Shown here: piece after piece, positions 12,030 to 23,753 of the stretch
Layout of the letters: each line of letters opens with the position of its first letter
Position numbering within the stretch: position 1 is the first letter of the stretch
Origin: Paracyclopina nana
Lineage: Eukaryota; Arthropoda; Copepoda; Cyclopoida; Cyclopettidae
DNA length: 64,000 nucleotides
Reading direction: 5' to 3'
Assembly: GCA_019096065.1 (NCBI GenBank)
Contig: JAGUCH010000001.1
Coordinates: 8,246,001 to 8,310,000, forward strand
Translations under genes and position numbers: made by a program
Notes under the pieces: generated by a model
What the model was told of the DNA's origin: nothing
What the model saw: the letters and a program-made list of their open reading frames with translations, nothing else
Databases searched by the model: none

Positions 12030-12205
12030 ACCTGCTGCTTTTCGGGACTTCGAAGGTGCGGTAAAAATTGCGCTCGTATGGTAAACATAAAACCTCGACT
12101 CACTTTTGACCTCGCTACGCTCGGTTAAAAGATTCGTCTTGGTTTTATGTTTACCATACTCGCGCAATTTTTACCGCACCTTCTCAGTCCCGAAAAGCAG
12201 CAGGT
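12030..12205. mobile_element. Foldback element or hairpin
   Basis: The left arm (12030-12094) and right arm (about 12141-12205) are imperfect reverse complements of about 65 bases with a short loop. Termini read ACCTGCTGCTTTTCGGGACT and its complement. This fits a small non-autonomous hairpin element. Confidence 0.8.
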
Positions 12206-12681
12206 AAAATACTAATGTAGTCCGAGTAGAGTTAGCCTTTCGAGTTACCGAGTTGAGTTCAAACCAAACTCGTTCCATCACTAATGTTCAGGCATTCAGC
12301 AATGCAGCTCGCAGGCGCAAAGAAAACTGATGATTTTTAGCGTCTTTGCAAATTTAGGAGGAAATATTTGACATTTTGGCATGATTTTGCACCTTTTCTT
12401 ATTGGTTGACTTCCGTAATCAAAAAATATTACATACTTCTTAGTTTAATAGCGAATTTGCCGGGTGACACTTTTTTTTCCCGGGAAAAAATAATCCCTGG
12501 TGCGAGAAAAGCTGAGAAACATTTGGAAATTGAAAGCCTACCTGGGATTTGCGGTTACTGGTAGAGAAAAAAATTTTTCATCACATAATTAGTGATTTGG
12601 GCTGTTTTATGAAAATACTGGCAACTTTTAGCAGCTTTTGAGTGCGTAACCTTAAAATATTTTTTTCACACTTTTCCGCCA
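12206..12681. other. Non-coding spacer
   Basis: Nothing supported was seen. Confidence 0.35.
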
Positions 12682-12816
12682 AAGCGTCATGCGTAAACAG
12701 CTGTACTACCTTACAGTGGCGCCATCAAGCGTCATGCGTAAACAGCTGTACTACCTTACAGTGGCGCCATCAAGCGTCATGCGTAAACAGCTGTACTACC
12801 TTACAGTGGCGCCATC
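12682..12816. repeat. 45-bp tandem repeat, three identical units
   Basis: Units begin AAGCGTCATGCGTAAACAGC at 12682, 12727 and 12772 and are identical as far as I can see, which points to recent expansion. The 60-codon frame running through it is a by-product, because 45 is divisible by three. Confidence 0.95.
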
Positions 12817-12880
12817 TAGCATGATAAATTTCAAAATCAGCTCTTATTCCTAAATCATACAGCCGTCACAGAACTATCTA

Positions 12881-13268
12881 CAGTCTGACCGTTCAAAATT
12901 GGACGGTACGGTAATCTAAACTTTTTGTCACATATTCAAGAAATACAGGACTTTTAAATGATAAAGTTGGAAATATTGAGCCTTTTTACATCTTTTTTGT
13001 AAAAGTAGAAAAAATCAATTTAAAGATCAAATAGCAGGTAAAATTCAATTTTCCCAAGGCAACCCAGAAAATTGTCACAAAAATACTGATGCATCATTTA
13101 TTTTTGGTGTCACGCGGAATTCTTAATAATATTTTTCATTTTGTCAGAAAACAAAAAAGATGTCCAAAGGTTCAAGCTTTCCAACGATACCCATTAAGTC
13201 TCAAAATTCATGAATTTATAACACAAACTTTTGATTCCCGCACCGTCCAATTTTGAACGGTCAGACGG
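12881..13268. mobile_element. 388-bp MITE family B, copy 1 (TA target site)
   Basis: Terminal inverted repeats start CAGTCTGACCGTTCAAAATT on the left, with the complement on the right, and the element is flanked by TA on both sides (12879-12880 and 13269-13270). It is non-coding. A copy of the same length lies at 23366-23753. TA target duplication fits Tc1/mariner-type mobilisation, which is inference. Confidence 0.9.
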
Positions 13269-13540
13269 TATATAGATACATTGATAGAAAAAAGTAACCC
13301 GATCATTGACAGGTTTTCCCATCATTAACGGATATTTAAATATGTGAAAACCTGCTATAAGGATCAGGCCAGTTACTCTTTGGATATAAATATTTAGCCC
13401 TATCCGATTATTCCATCTGATCATCAATAATTAAGTATTACGATCAAGCACAAATTAAAGTGTAATGCTTGGCTTGATACTGGCTTAGATTTGCATTACC
13501 TCAGTCTTCATAGATTAGTAATTGAAATCTCATTCATATA

Positions 13541-14562
13541 CACATCAACCTGAGGGCTATTGCAACCCAAAAAAAATTGCCCACCTAAAATATATACATA
13601 TTCTAAAAGCTTATGCTCTGGGGGTTCATTTGCACAGTGGGTCAAAAAGCCATTTTCACGCGCACGAGAAAATCCGCCAAATCGTCCGAATTCTCATTTA
13701 ACCACCAATTTTCAAATTCTAATTGGGTTAACTTCTAGGCAATGAAAAGAGCCAAAAATGGTTTGAATTGACAGATACATGTTCAAATTTGACTTAGAAA
13801 GCAACCATTTCTTAAAAAAGTGTTCAGCAAGATAAATGGTAGCAAAGACATTTTTATCCATTTTTTGGGCATCCCTATCTTTTGATTGGAATCGAATTGA
13901 ATTGTTCTTTTATGACTGAGAGGTCAATCAGACCCCATTTAATGATTATTCATCAAAATTGGCTGCGGAAATTTGCGGACTTGGGAGCCCAGAATGTTAG
14001 TTTTAGCTTACGGCCATATGAAAATTGACTCCTACGATTTCGCGAGTTTTGTGATTTGGTAGTAATTTTAAAATGCTGGCCTAGAGCTTCCCATAGCATA
14101 AAATTTTAACTTCTAGCGCCGAAAGCATTGACTTGGTCGGATTTTGTATGTTAATATACCCCCACTAGAATTGCAAGATCTATATTCTTTAATTCATACA
14201 AAAATTGCTAGGATGCCCAGGAATCGAGATATTGTGGTCGGATCATCCACTGATGAATTCATGCCATTTGACAAAGAAGAAACCTGCCACCACTGTATCT
14301 CGATTCCAGGGCATCCTAGCAATTTTCTTATGAAATAAAGAAAGATAGATCTTGCAATTGTATTGGGGGTATCATATAACAGGCAAAATCTGACCAAGTC
14401 AATATTTTCGACGCTAGAAGTTTTTTTTATGTTATGGGAAGCGCTAGGCCAGGATTTTAAAATTGCTACCAAACAAACACCCAGAGCATAAGCTTTCAGA
14501 ATATGTATATATTTTAGGTGGGCAATTTTTTTTGGGTTGCAATAGCCCTCAGGTTGATGTGT
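13541..14562. mobile_element. 1-kb foldback element with asymmetric arms
   Basis: The end at 14475-14562 is the reverse complement of 13541-13625, and 14280-14470 is the reverse complement of about 14060-14245. The arms meet around a short loop near 14246-14280. The left arm carries about 430 bases (13626-14055) with no counterpart on the right, so either an insertion or a right-arm deletion occurred. Ends read CACATCAACCTGAGGGCTAT and its complement. Non-coding. Confidence 0.85.
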
Positions 14563-15689
14563 ATTAATAAAGTTTTTTTTTTTTTGACAATGGAGCGTTT
14601 TGTTTTCTAGTCTTAAAAGAAAGAAGATTTTCAACAGCGAGCTTTGTAGTGCACAAATCTACACGACAGTCTGTTAAGATTGCTTGGACTGCATTTCGAA
14701 AATTAAATCTGAGGCCACGCGTGAACATCAATCCTCATAATAGCATCCTTGAGAGCCTTTTAAACATAGTCAGAGTGCCAATAGAAAGTAGGCATGTAAA
14801 GAATGGTTTTCCTTGTCTAATCTGATGCTAACAAAGGCCCCATAAAGTCTCTTTTTGTACGGTGTGGAAATTGAAAGTGCAGCTAAATTCAATTCCCAAT
14901 CCATTCAAAGGGCACGTTAGCTTTCATCTACAGAAAAAATGCATGCACGTTGAACTAATCGGAAAAAGCTTCGAACTCTTTCGTCAGCGTAAAAAGGCGT
15001 AAAAAACCCGGGGCTTTTTCGAATTCTTAATCTAGCGCATAATACGAGTTTTTGAAAGCACGTAATAGTAATTTTTATGCTTCACATGGCACGTGAGAAA
15101 GCGTGTGTTTGTTAATGTATTCCTTGCCGTGGCCAGTCATTAGGTAACATAAGGCGACTTTCGCCTTGATTACTTCATCCCGTAATCAAAGTTGAGAGAC
15201 TTCAGCTAGATCATATTAGACAGCATAAATGCAGTCAATAGCCCGGTTCTGCTGGTAAAAGGCACTTTTTGGGAAAGGCACCTATGTAAATTGGCGCTGC
15301 AACAATTGGCACTGCAATAAAAGGTACCATTCATAAAAGGCACTACAACAACTAATAGCAAGCAAGACAAATGAGCTTTATTTGGGACTCAAATTTCCGC
15401 AAGGTGGCGACATGGTATTTTAGGGGGGCAAATAGCTTGCTGAGGTGTTCACTTGATGTCAAGTTAAGTGACCAATATCACATGATTTTAAGTGTGAAAA
15501 TGGGCATTTTCTATTTCATTGAGCGTCATTTTGCTTTGATAGCTTTATTTGGCAAAATGTCTGATGTTAACATTGCTGTTCATAACTTTGTCTATGAGAA
15601 GAAAATCACAAAAAGGGGAAAAAGTGCTGGTGCCATAAAGTATTTTGTTTCTCTATCAGTGCCACCCTACACTTTTAAAATGAAAAAGG
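14563..15689. other. Non-coding DNA before the Gypsy-like element
   Basis: An AT-rich stretch with a few degenerate AAAAGGCAC words near 15255-15345. I found no match here to the LTR at 22844-23042, so no 5' LTR was found. Base composition becomes GC-richer at about 15690-15700, where the retroelement sequence starts. Confidence 0.4.
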
Positions 15690-15699
15690 CAACCCGATA

Positions 15700-16700
15700 T
15701 GCAAGTAATGATGCTTCCGCTCATGCAAGGGCTCAAGGCCCAGCGCCAGGCCGACCTCCATACCCAACAACAGGGAGTAGAGCTGCTCTGGCTGGAGGCT
15801 GGGACCTGCCATTTGGAAGCCAAGGCAGCAGCTGTCCAATCTTGGCGGAAATGCAAGCTAGGAAGTTTGAGGACACTGAGGCCGATAAGTGGCTCACATC
15901 CCACCTACCTGTCGAGGCTACCTTCTTGGGGTTGCAAGCAACAAAGGCGACCAAGAATATGGAGACCAAGCACGCCTTGGTAGGCATGGCACTGCAAACG
16001 GTCAATGAGGTTGACCTCTATGCCTTGACAATGAGGCTTTCACCTTCATACACTTGCTAGACGTGTAAGCCATGGTTACCTCATCTCAGGCGGCTCACAT
16101 TGTGCTGGAAACCGCCCAGCAGTGGTCTGACCAGGCCATCCCTCAGTGGCATGCCGCCTGTGGAGCATCCTTGTGAGGGCCAGGCCCTAACTCGCCCTGG
16201 ACCTCGTACGCATCTTGTCATTAAGATGTACATGAAGGACGTAGTGGCGGGCATCTTGGGGCACAAGTTGCCACCATGGTTGAGGCCCTAGAGGCGGCTT
16301 GCCAGGCAGAGTATTTGTTGTCCATTGGGCTGGGCAAAGGCCAAGTCTCCGCTATGCTCTTGTCTGATGCCGACACCAAAATTATCTGCTACTACTGAGA
16401 GAGGAAGGGTCATTGGTAAGCCAAATGCCGGGCCCTTGACCGGGACGAGCCCAACAAACGCTACAACCCCAAAACCAACAAATGGTACCGGGCTGAGAGC
16501 CAGCAGCAACAACGGTCCTCGGCATGCAAGAGCGCTCCATCTCAAATATTGTATTGAGGGTGACCGCAAGCCAGGACTCAGCCCCGGACCACCAACAACC
16601 AGCAACCCCAGGGTCAACGAGATTTGTGAAGCAAGGCCCAAGGGCGAGGCAGAGCCCACGTGGGCCACGCTGGCAGGAAACAACTGACCCGGTTGTAGAG
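15700..16700 (+). pseudogene. Gypsy-like gag remnant
   Basis: A Gln/Leu/Trp-rich helical segment (about 15710-15860) changes frame into a further segment to 16060, then continues in other frames to 16550. A CCHC knuckle is recognisable near 16385-16435: Cys-Tyr-Tyr, then TGA where the second cysteine is expected, then ERKGHW, a TAA, and a final AKC. It is followed by an Asn/Gln/Pro-rich tail. Several stops make it a pseudogene. Confidence 0.6.
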
Positions 16701-16744
16701 GGTTCTGACCGAGCCTCTCTAATATCCCTCCTGCTAGCTGCCCT

Positions 16745-17050
16745 TGATCACATCACCGAACATAAACAATTTTACAGCACGGGTACCTGTGCGTATTGGC
16801 TGGATCAAGACCCGTGCCCTAGTTGACAGCGGCCATAGCTGGCATACCTGCATTTCTGAGGCCTTAGCCCAATGCTTTGGGGTCCTGCCACACAACCTAT
16901 GGCCCCTCTGCGACATGACCGTGGTGGGCACTGCCCACAAGCGGCACCGGCCGCAAGTGTTGGGAGAGCTCGGACAGCCCCTGAGAGTCCAGATCGGAAA
17001 GCACCCTCATATGTTCTCTATCCGGCCCACGGTAGTACACAGCCGTCCAT
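16745..17050 (+). pseudogene. Gypsy-like aspartic protease remnant
   Basis: An open segment of about 100 codons holds the retropepsin active-site type motif ALVDSG (near 16816-16833), preceded by RVPVRIG-like strand residues. It is isolated by stops on both sides. Confidence 0.6.
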
Positions 17051-17559
17051 AGACTTCAACATGTGTGGGCCTTTCCAGAGCCATCATCACATCAATAAGC
17101 TTCATTCTCAAGGTGCCCTCCAGATCCATGCCAAGTACCTCCCGATTGTCGGAGCCTTGCACGACGCTGCTGACACCCCAACCGTGGAATCTGCCATCCA
17201 TGTGACATGACCCACTACGGTCCCACGGTGCACCGCGGTCCTGGTTGCAGCTGTCGCGACCCAGTGGCCCCATGGGAAGGCCAAGTAAGCAGCGCCCGAA
17301 GCTGAGGCCAGTTGCTGAGGAGACCCAGCTGGCTCCTTGGCCATGCGTAGTGGGTCAGCCAGCCGCAGGAGGACACCTGATGGTGAATTGTCAAACAAGC
17401 TGGATTAATCTCTGCAGGTGAAAGGAGGTGTTTGCTACGGCACCCTCCGGGAGTATGTGCCTCCGGCCGTCGGCCCTACAAGGGTCCAGAGCCGCAAGTA
17501 CAAGCTATCCACCCCGACGGGACGTGGAGGGCCAGCCCTACAAGGGACCACCTCCCGAT

Positions 17560-18850
17560 GCTGGCCCGCAAGAGAAAATTGAGTTTGCCATACGGGCCTA
17601 CAAGCTGGAAGAAAACAACCTCATCCGGAGGGACCCCGGGCAGTTGAAGGCCGCTGCCTCACTCCTCACTGCGTATCTAGGGGCCTTATCCTTCGACGGT
17701 TGTTCTGGCCAGACCAAGCTGGTAGAACACGCCATCGACCTCAAGCCTGTAACCAGGCCAATCAATATTCATCTACGCCAATCAATCCCAGCGTGGAAGC
17801 CTCTTTAAAGGAGAAGACCCAAAAGGGGTTGGACAAGAGGTCATCACCCCAACCTCCTTGCTGTGGTCCACCCCACAAGTCCACATCCGGAAAAAGGGAC
17901 GGGAGCCTCCTGCCGTGCCTGGATTATCGCGAGCTCAACAAGGCCACTGTTGTCGAATCCAACCCGATCGAGGATGTTCGGGATAATCTGAGCCAATTGG
18001 CCGCTCTACCGTCTTCTCCACCCTGGACGCTGTCAAGCCCTTCAATGTGGTGCCCATCAAGCCTGGGGACATGGAGGAGACCACCTTCTCAATCAGAGAT
18101 GGCTCCCACCCTTTTCTGAAGATGCCATGTGGGCTCACCAATGCCCCCAAGACTTACAGCCGGCTCTAATGCCTAGTACTAGAGGGAGTGTCATGGGAGA
18201 TGTAGCTCTTCCAAACTTGGACGATTGCCTGGTCTACTCCCCTGACTTTGAGTCACACCTTCACAACCTGCGGAGTCGTGCTGCAAGACCACCAAAAGGC
18301 CGGCCTACTGCTTGAGCTGTCCAAGTGCCACGTGTTCCAGACCCAAGTAAGCTATTCGGGGCATGTTGTCACGCCCAAGGGACTGGAGGTCGTGCCAGCC
18401 TACGTCGACCTGATCTGCAAATGGCCCTTGCCAACACCCGCAAGCAATTGAAAGTGTTCATGGGCAAAGCCAACTACTATCAGGCTTGCATCGAGAAGTA
18501 CCAGCATGTCACCGCCCATCTGAGTGCCAAGCTCTTGAGGGATAATGGCACAACAGCTATGCACACCTACCCGCCTACTCAAGAGTATCGAGAAGCCTTT
18601 GGGGAGAATATACGACGCCTTGTGTCGGCCCTGGTGCTGGCTTGCCCTGACTTCGTGTCACCTAACATGTTCATCTTGGACACTGGTTTCTAGCAGGAGA
18701 ACGGAGCTGTAGGGGCTTTGCTGTTGCAAGTTCAAGGCAGCAAGGAAAGAGTCATCCTTTATGGGGCTAGGAAGCTGATCCCCCCACCAGCATGCTAGCC
18801 AGATTGCTCGGTACCATCTCCAATTAGGACTTCGAAATGGTGCATTGAAC
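17560..18850 (+). pseudogene. Gypsy-like RT / RNase H remnant with multiple frame changes
   Basis: RT pieces are recognisable in three frames: KRDGSLLPCLDYRELNKAT (about 17890-17950), a TLDAV to TNAPKTYSRL block (about 18015-18165), a catalytic-type NLDDCLVYS (about 18213-18240; the usual Y-x-D-D is N-L-D-D here), then LSKCHVF, GHVVTPKGLE and the MGKANYYQACI thumb-like part (to about 18540). RNase H-like residues follow at about 18640-18790, again with stops. It cannot encode an intact enzyme. Confidence 0.75.
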
Positions 18851-19329
18851 CGGCACCAAACACAGCAACACAGATTCCCTGAGCCAGGCCCCGCCCTTGA
18901 TCGGGCCAGCAATCACCCCAGCTCAGAGGTCTCCAACGATGACTTCTTCAGAGTAGCAAACCTAAGCTCATCCCCACAAAGCCAGAACTGTGGGCGGAGG
19001 CCCAGGAAGAAGACGATGACCTTGTCACCTTGCGTAAACTAGCGCAGCTGCGACAAACCCCATTGCGAGCCCTTGGAAGCCGCTTCAGCCCGCGATAGGG
19101 TCCTACTAGATTAGTTTGACAGCTCACCTCTGGATCAGCAAAGGGCATTGCAGCTCCAAGGCACCAAGGCCGATTCATTTTCCTGGCTGGTCGTGCCAAG
19201 CAAATGGGAAGAAGCCAGCCTGCTGCATAATCACGAGACCACCGGGCGCCAAGGAAGGAAACCCTGTTACACAGGACAGCCCAGCACTTTTATTACTTTT
19301 ATTTCCCATGGATGGCAAAGAGAGCTGAT

Positions 19330-19770
19330 GAGGTTGTCTAGTCATGATCGCTCTGCCGACAACAGAACTGGCGATTCCAGCCTTGATTATATGAGACCCT
19401 TCAAGATCTCCAGTCAGCATCATTCACAAAAATGCATGTGTAATGTGTGGATAGAGGCTTTTCCATGCAAGTTCTGGTTGCCAGAATGGCTGCACACCGG
19501 TTAAGGCACGCATTTCAAGACCCATCTAATGAAACAGGTGTGGTGTGCGCTGCTCTGGGTATCAAGGCCACAACCACGATGTCCTGCGAACCTCGGAGCA
19601 TTCTGGTGGAGCGACATCATCGAAACCTTAAAGAACTCATTCATAAGATGATCACAGGGCACTACGCCCAATGGGCAGAGTGGTGCCCTTCACCCTGGTT
19701 GTCCTGCCCACTACAAGCATTACCGAAAATCAGTCAACTGGTCTGGCCCCATATAAGATAGTGTTGAACG
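19330..19770 (+). pseudogene. Gypsy-like integrase core remnant
   Basis: Pieces resemble the integrase core: a stop followed by GTHF (about 19501-19515) at the second-Asp region, then CEPRS and VERHHRNLKELIHKM (about 19585-19650), where the Glu fits the last catalytic acid. The part beyond 19740 resembles a GPY/F-type tail (APYKIVLNG). Stops and frame changes are present throughout. Confidence 0.6.
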
Positions 19771-19799
19771 GCAGCCTACCACCAACTCAGACCTCATCT

Positions 19800-20520
19800 T
19801 TGGGGATTCCCAGCGAGCAAGCAACGGAAACAGGTTGATGCCAAACATCTGCTAAGCGCATCCAACTAGCGTATGAATAAGCCCCCACAAAACATCTCTG
19901 CATCTATTGAGAAACAGCCACATGCTTATCACAGGGACAAACAGGCTTTCACCCCACGACAAAGGCCCTGGACTATTGAGAAACAATCAACAAACTCACT
20001 ACCACCAAATTTGCAGTTGAAAAACCTTCTGCACCTCCCAAGGACAACATGGACTTCGACATGATAGACATAAGTCTAAGAGTACCTAAAAACAGCGATA
20101 AAAGTGGAAACTGCACCAATGGAGGAGTTGCCCATTCTTTCGAGTCTGCAATGGCGCCCACTAACCCGGGAATACAGGTTCCCTCATACCAGAGACGACC
20201 CAATACCACAGTTCAATCATGACCCCACGATACTTGAGTATGATGTCCTTGAGTTCCCAGCTAACTCAATGACAACAAAGACAACACCATGCAAGATGAC
20301 AAGACCATTAACGCCACAAACAATGCAGATAAGTGTTTAATAAGTAATCGGGACATATTGGTGCTCCCTCAACACGAAGTTTGGGGGGGTGCATCGCATC
20401 ACCACAAAACAAAATGTTTTTATGTTGAACTCATGTACAAAACTTCAGTATTTTGGTCGCACAAGTTACAGTTTTACATAACACTCACACTCTACTCTCT
20501 CTCTCTTACAGTCTGAGTTA
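19800..20520 (+). other. Region between integrase and env-like part, with a strong splice acceptor
   Basis: Broken coding-like segments continue to about 20510. A long pyrimidine tract ends in CTCTTACAG at 20513, a good 3' splice site about 57 bases before the first ATG of the env-like region. Spliced env mRNAs are known in Gypsy-type errantiviruses; use of this site here is inference. Confidence 0.45.
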
Positions 20521-20569
20521 CTAACTATCACAATAATCTAGCCAACAGTACCAAATATGAACGCTAACC

Positions 20570-22440
20570 ATGCCCATGCCAATGTGGTGCAACGCTTCTT
20601 TTCTGCTGCTGGCCCTCTTCATGTATGGCTACTGGGTCCTCCTCAATGAGGTGGCACTGGAAGCCATCCTCCAAGGTCAAATCATTGGCAGGTAGAAGCG
20701 CAGACCTGTATAAGCCTGAGGCTAAAGCGGCCTTGTTCACAACCTACGACTGCGCACACCCCGATGCAATCCACGAGGCCATCAATCTAACTCTGCCGCA
20801 GCTTGTGACTAGGTGTGGGTACGAGAGAGCATCAGTTACGGCAGTCAGATGACGGACGTCAACAAGCCCTACTTGGTGACTCCACAAGCTTACCAAGAGG
20901 CCACCGAAAAGCACTACCTGATTGTGGAGAACAAGAAGGTAGCGGTGGCGCTGAACAACCCGACGTTGCTCTCATACTTCTCCAAGGGAGTCTTGGACAA
21001 GGACCACAAGTGCACCGCGACCACCTTCACCAGCGAGGCGTGACCTTCTACAAATCAAATGAGACCACCACGATCCACGCCTTGGTCGAGCCCATCTACG
21101 GGAAGTTGAACACGGCTAACGGGCGGGTGGTGTTCTCCAACCACCTGACCGCGAACTCCCAGGACCTCATCGTGCAGGACGACGCCGAGGGCATGATCGT
21201 GTGGCCCAACGCAAGTCTCCACGCTGTGAGGATCAACTGAGTGAAGTCTGCCAGGGACCTGCGGTGCTCTTCCCCCATTGAAATGCCACCAGCTCACTGG
21301 GAGGAACTGGGCACCTTGGCGACCTCCTCCTGCTAGCCCCTGAGGAGGAGTCCCGATTTGCCGGATTTGCCCTCAAGGGCGCGCAGTCAATGTGCCAGCA
21401 GAAGCTATTCACCACGCAGTTGAGAGACTTCGTGATGCTGTTGATCGAACCTGGAGATGGGGCCCCTTCAGGCCAAGTATCTGCACCAGGAAGACATGGA
21501 CGGGGCCAATATCCAAACCCAACTGGCACTCGTTCACCCTCAACATGCATTGCACATCCAGGACCGGTTCAAAGTTTCTGCAGGAATTGATATGTTATAA
21601 GTTGCAGAGCATTGCCTCGGGGTCGTCAACGTATGCTACCCTGAACAGTCATGGGCCAGGTCACCTCGTCACCCGGGCCGGAGCAGTGGCCAATGTGACC
21701 TCGTGCTACCCGGTGCAGGCAGTCACCTGGTCCATCAACAACTGCACCCAAGAGATCGCTGTATTGGTGAACCACGAGACTCGCTTCGCGGACCTGCTGT
21801 TGTTCATCCTGACGGACCGGCCCAGCATTGTCCCATGCAACTCCATCACGCCCATCAAATGCCCAGCTCAACCCCATGTTGGATGCTGCTCCTCGTAACC
21901 ATCAATACGACGTCAGCCGTGGACTGGGTGGAGGTGTTTCTCAGCCGACCGGCAGGCCAACCACATCCTCTATCTCCACCTCTTCAGCAGCCAGGGGGGC
22001 TGTCGTCAACATGATCACCAGCAACGTGCTTCACAACTCGCTCATCACTGGCAGCCGCTCCACCACCTTCCGGTCTCAGGGAGACATGGATCAGATGGTC
22101 GACCATGTGGGAAGTGCCATCATCCCCTTCTTCAGCTTGGCAGGGAAGTACTACTTGTACTTCACAGGATTCCTCATTACGGTGGGCCTCCTGAGACTGA
22201 TCCTCGGAGCTCTGCTGCGCATGGTGGTCTTATACCGCCGGCGTGGCTTAGGGTGGTGGATGCTGTTGGCGGTTTGGCACACGGCATTCTTGATGGAGAA
22301 GATGACATGGAGAATGGTGACCAATCTGAGGCAAGACCGGATCCGCTTCCCAGGGGCGACAGTGACGACGAGCGGCCCTCCAGGCGAGGACGTCACCACC
22401 CCGGGGCGGGACCACTCAGGCCTTCTGCCTGGCTAACTTG
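20570..22440 (+). pseudogene. Env-like third ORF remnant
   Basis: The ATG at 20570 opens a hydrophobic, signal-peptide-like stretch (to about 20640). Coding-like segments follow in changing frames (20815-21240, 21392-21900, 21828-22436). The last carries one or two long hydrophobic membrane-type segments (about 22110-22240) followed by basic residues and a polar tail, as for a membrane-anchored surface protein. Stops and frame changes disrupt it. No specific envelope family was recognised; position after integrase, signal, anchor and upstream acceptor are the only support. Described only; no reconstruction is given. Confidence 0.5.
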
Positions 22441-22843
22441 GGCAGCTCCAATGACGATGGTGAGGATGAGGATGCACCGCCCAAGTATGCTACGGCCGCC
22501 GCCGGCTCAGCGGGAGACGGGGAGGCTGACGACGCCGCACCGGACATCCCCCAAGGCCTTCTCCAACGACTGTGCGAGACCCTGTTCCAGGAACACAATT
22601 AGGGCTACAAGAACCTACAAGCCCAAGTGGACGTGCTGGCTCGACAGAGCAAGTCGATGCACCATTATCTCATGACGGTCCTGCCCGCAGCCATGGTGCA
22701 TTCGTGCATCGACGCCTTTAAAACCATTCCCCGAAGTCGAGACTGCGGGAGCACCCCCAGCCTCCCTGGTGGCCTGCTACGCCAAGGCAAAGGATCGTAG
22801 GCCCCTGTCGTGAGGACACGACAACCCTTCAGTAGGGGGAAGT
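22441..22843 (+). other. 3' non-coding or degraded coding part of the Gypsy-like element, with polypurine tract
   Basis: GC-rich sequence with short broken frames. It ends in a purine tract immediately before the LTR. Confidence 0.4.
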
Positions 22844-23042
22844 TGTAGCAGGAACACGGGTAGACGGGCGTGCTCGCAGACGCGCAGCGGGCGCGACGTC
22901 CCGGTGAAGCTAATTGTACAGAATCAGTTAATAAACGGACGCACTCGAGTAAACACCTCGACTAGTTTCTAGTAGCACGTTCTTCCATCGCTACCCGCGG
23001 GCAAGCGTGTCACCCTCGGGGGGTCTATACGAACCTCCTACA
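22844..23042 (+). repeat. 3' LTR, 199 bp
   Basis: It begins TGTAG and ends CTACA, perfect short inverted ends of the TG...CA type, directly after the polypurine tract. AATAAA occurs at about 22930. It is GC-rich like the element body. No second copy was found in the window. Confidence 0.75.
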
Positions 23043-23365
23043 TGCGCAACGATTGATAATTACTTGTGTCTGTCGCATAAAAGTGAAATTATGTAGCTGA
23101 GAGAGGATTTCAAAATGGTAATAGGAGTAAATCTTCTCCCTTTCTGTTAGGGATTTGGCGTTCATAATCTTCAGTTTTTGGGGGTAAATGAACGGGACCT
23201 ACGTACCTTTAAAGATTACTGGACGAATTTAGGAAGATTGAAATAGCAATCATTAATATCCTATGCGCATACTTTAGGCATTACGTCAACACATTTTAGG
23301 CATAATTTATTGAAGCCCTAAAGCTGAAGGTGATATTGTGTCCTTCTCATCTACTTTATAATATA
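23043..23365. other. Spacer, nothing supported
   Basis: AT-rich flank of the LTR element with no gene or repeat recognised. Confidence 0.4.
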
Positions 23366-23753
23366 CAGTCTGACCGTTCAAAATTGGACGGTACGGGAAT
23401 CTTAACTTTTTGTCACATATTCAATAAATTCAGGACTTTTAAATGATATCGTTGGAAAGATTGAGCCTTTTTCCATCTTTTTTGTAAAAGTAGAAAAAAT
23501 CAATTGAAAGAGGAATAAGCCCGGAAAATTCAATTTTCCAAAGGCAAACCAGAAAATTGTCACGAAAAAACTGATGCAGCATTTATTTTTTGGTGTCACG
23601 CGGAATTCTCAATAATATTTTTCATTTTGTCAGAAAACAAAAAAATGTCCAAAGGTTCAAGCTTTCCAACGATACCCATTAAGCCTCAAAATTCATGAAT
23701 TCATAACACAAACTTTTGATTCCCGCACCGTCCAATTTTGAACGGTCAGACGG
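23366..23753. mobile_element. 388-bp MITE family B, copy 2 (TA target site)
   Basis: Same length, termini and interior as 12881-13268, with scattered substitutions. It is flanked by TA (23364-23365 and 23754-23755). Confidence 0.9.

Larger units (their letters stand above)
15690..23042 (+). mobile_element. Degraded 5'-truncated Ty3/Gypsy-like retrotransposon with env-like third region
   Basis: GC-richer than its surroundings. Remnants lie in the order gag, protease, RT, RNase H, integrase, env-like, then a polypurine tract (AGTAGGGGGAAGT, about 22831-22843) and a 3' LTR. Every domain is split by frame changes and stops, so the copy is not functional. The left boundary is placed by the composition change and the first gag-like codons; no 5' LTR or primer-binding site was found. 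Confidence 0.8.

Noticed and set aside
12642-12824. 60-codon frame in the 45-bp repeat
   Set aside because: Open only because the unit is a multiple of three without stops.
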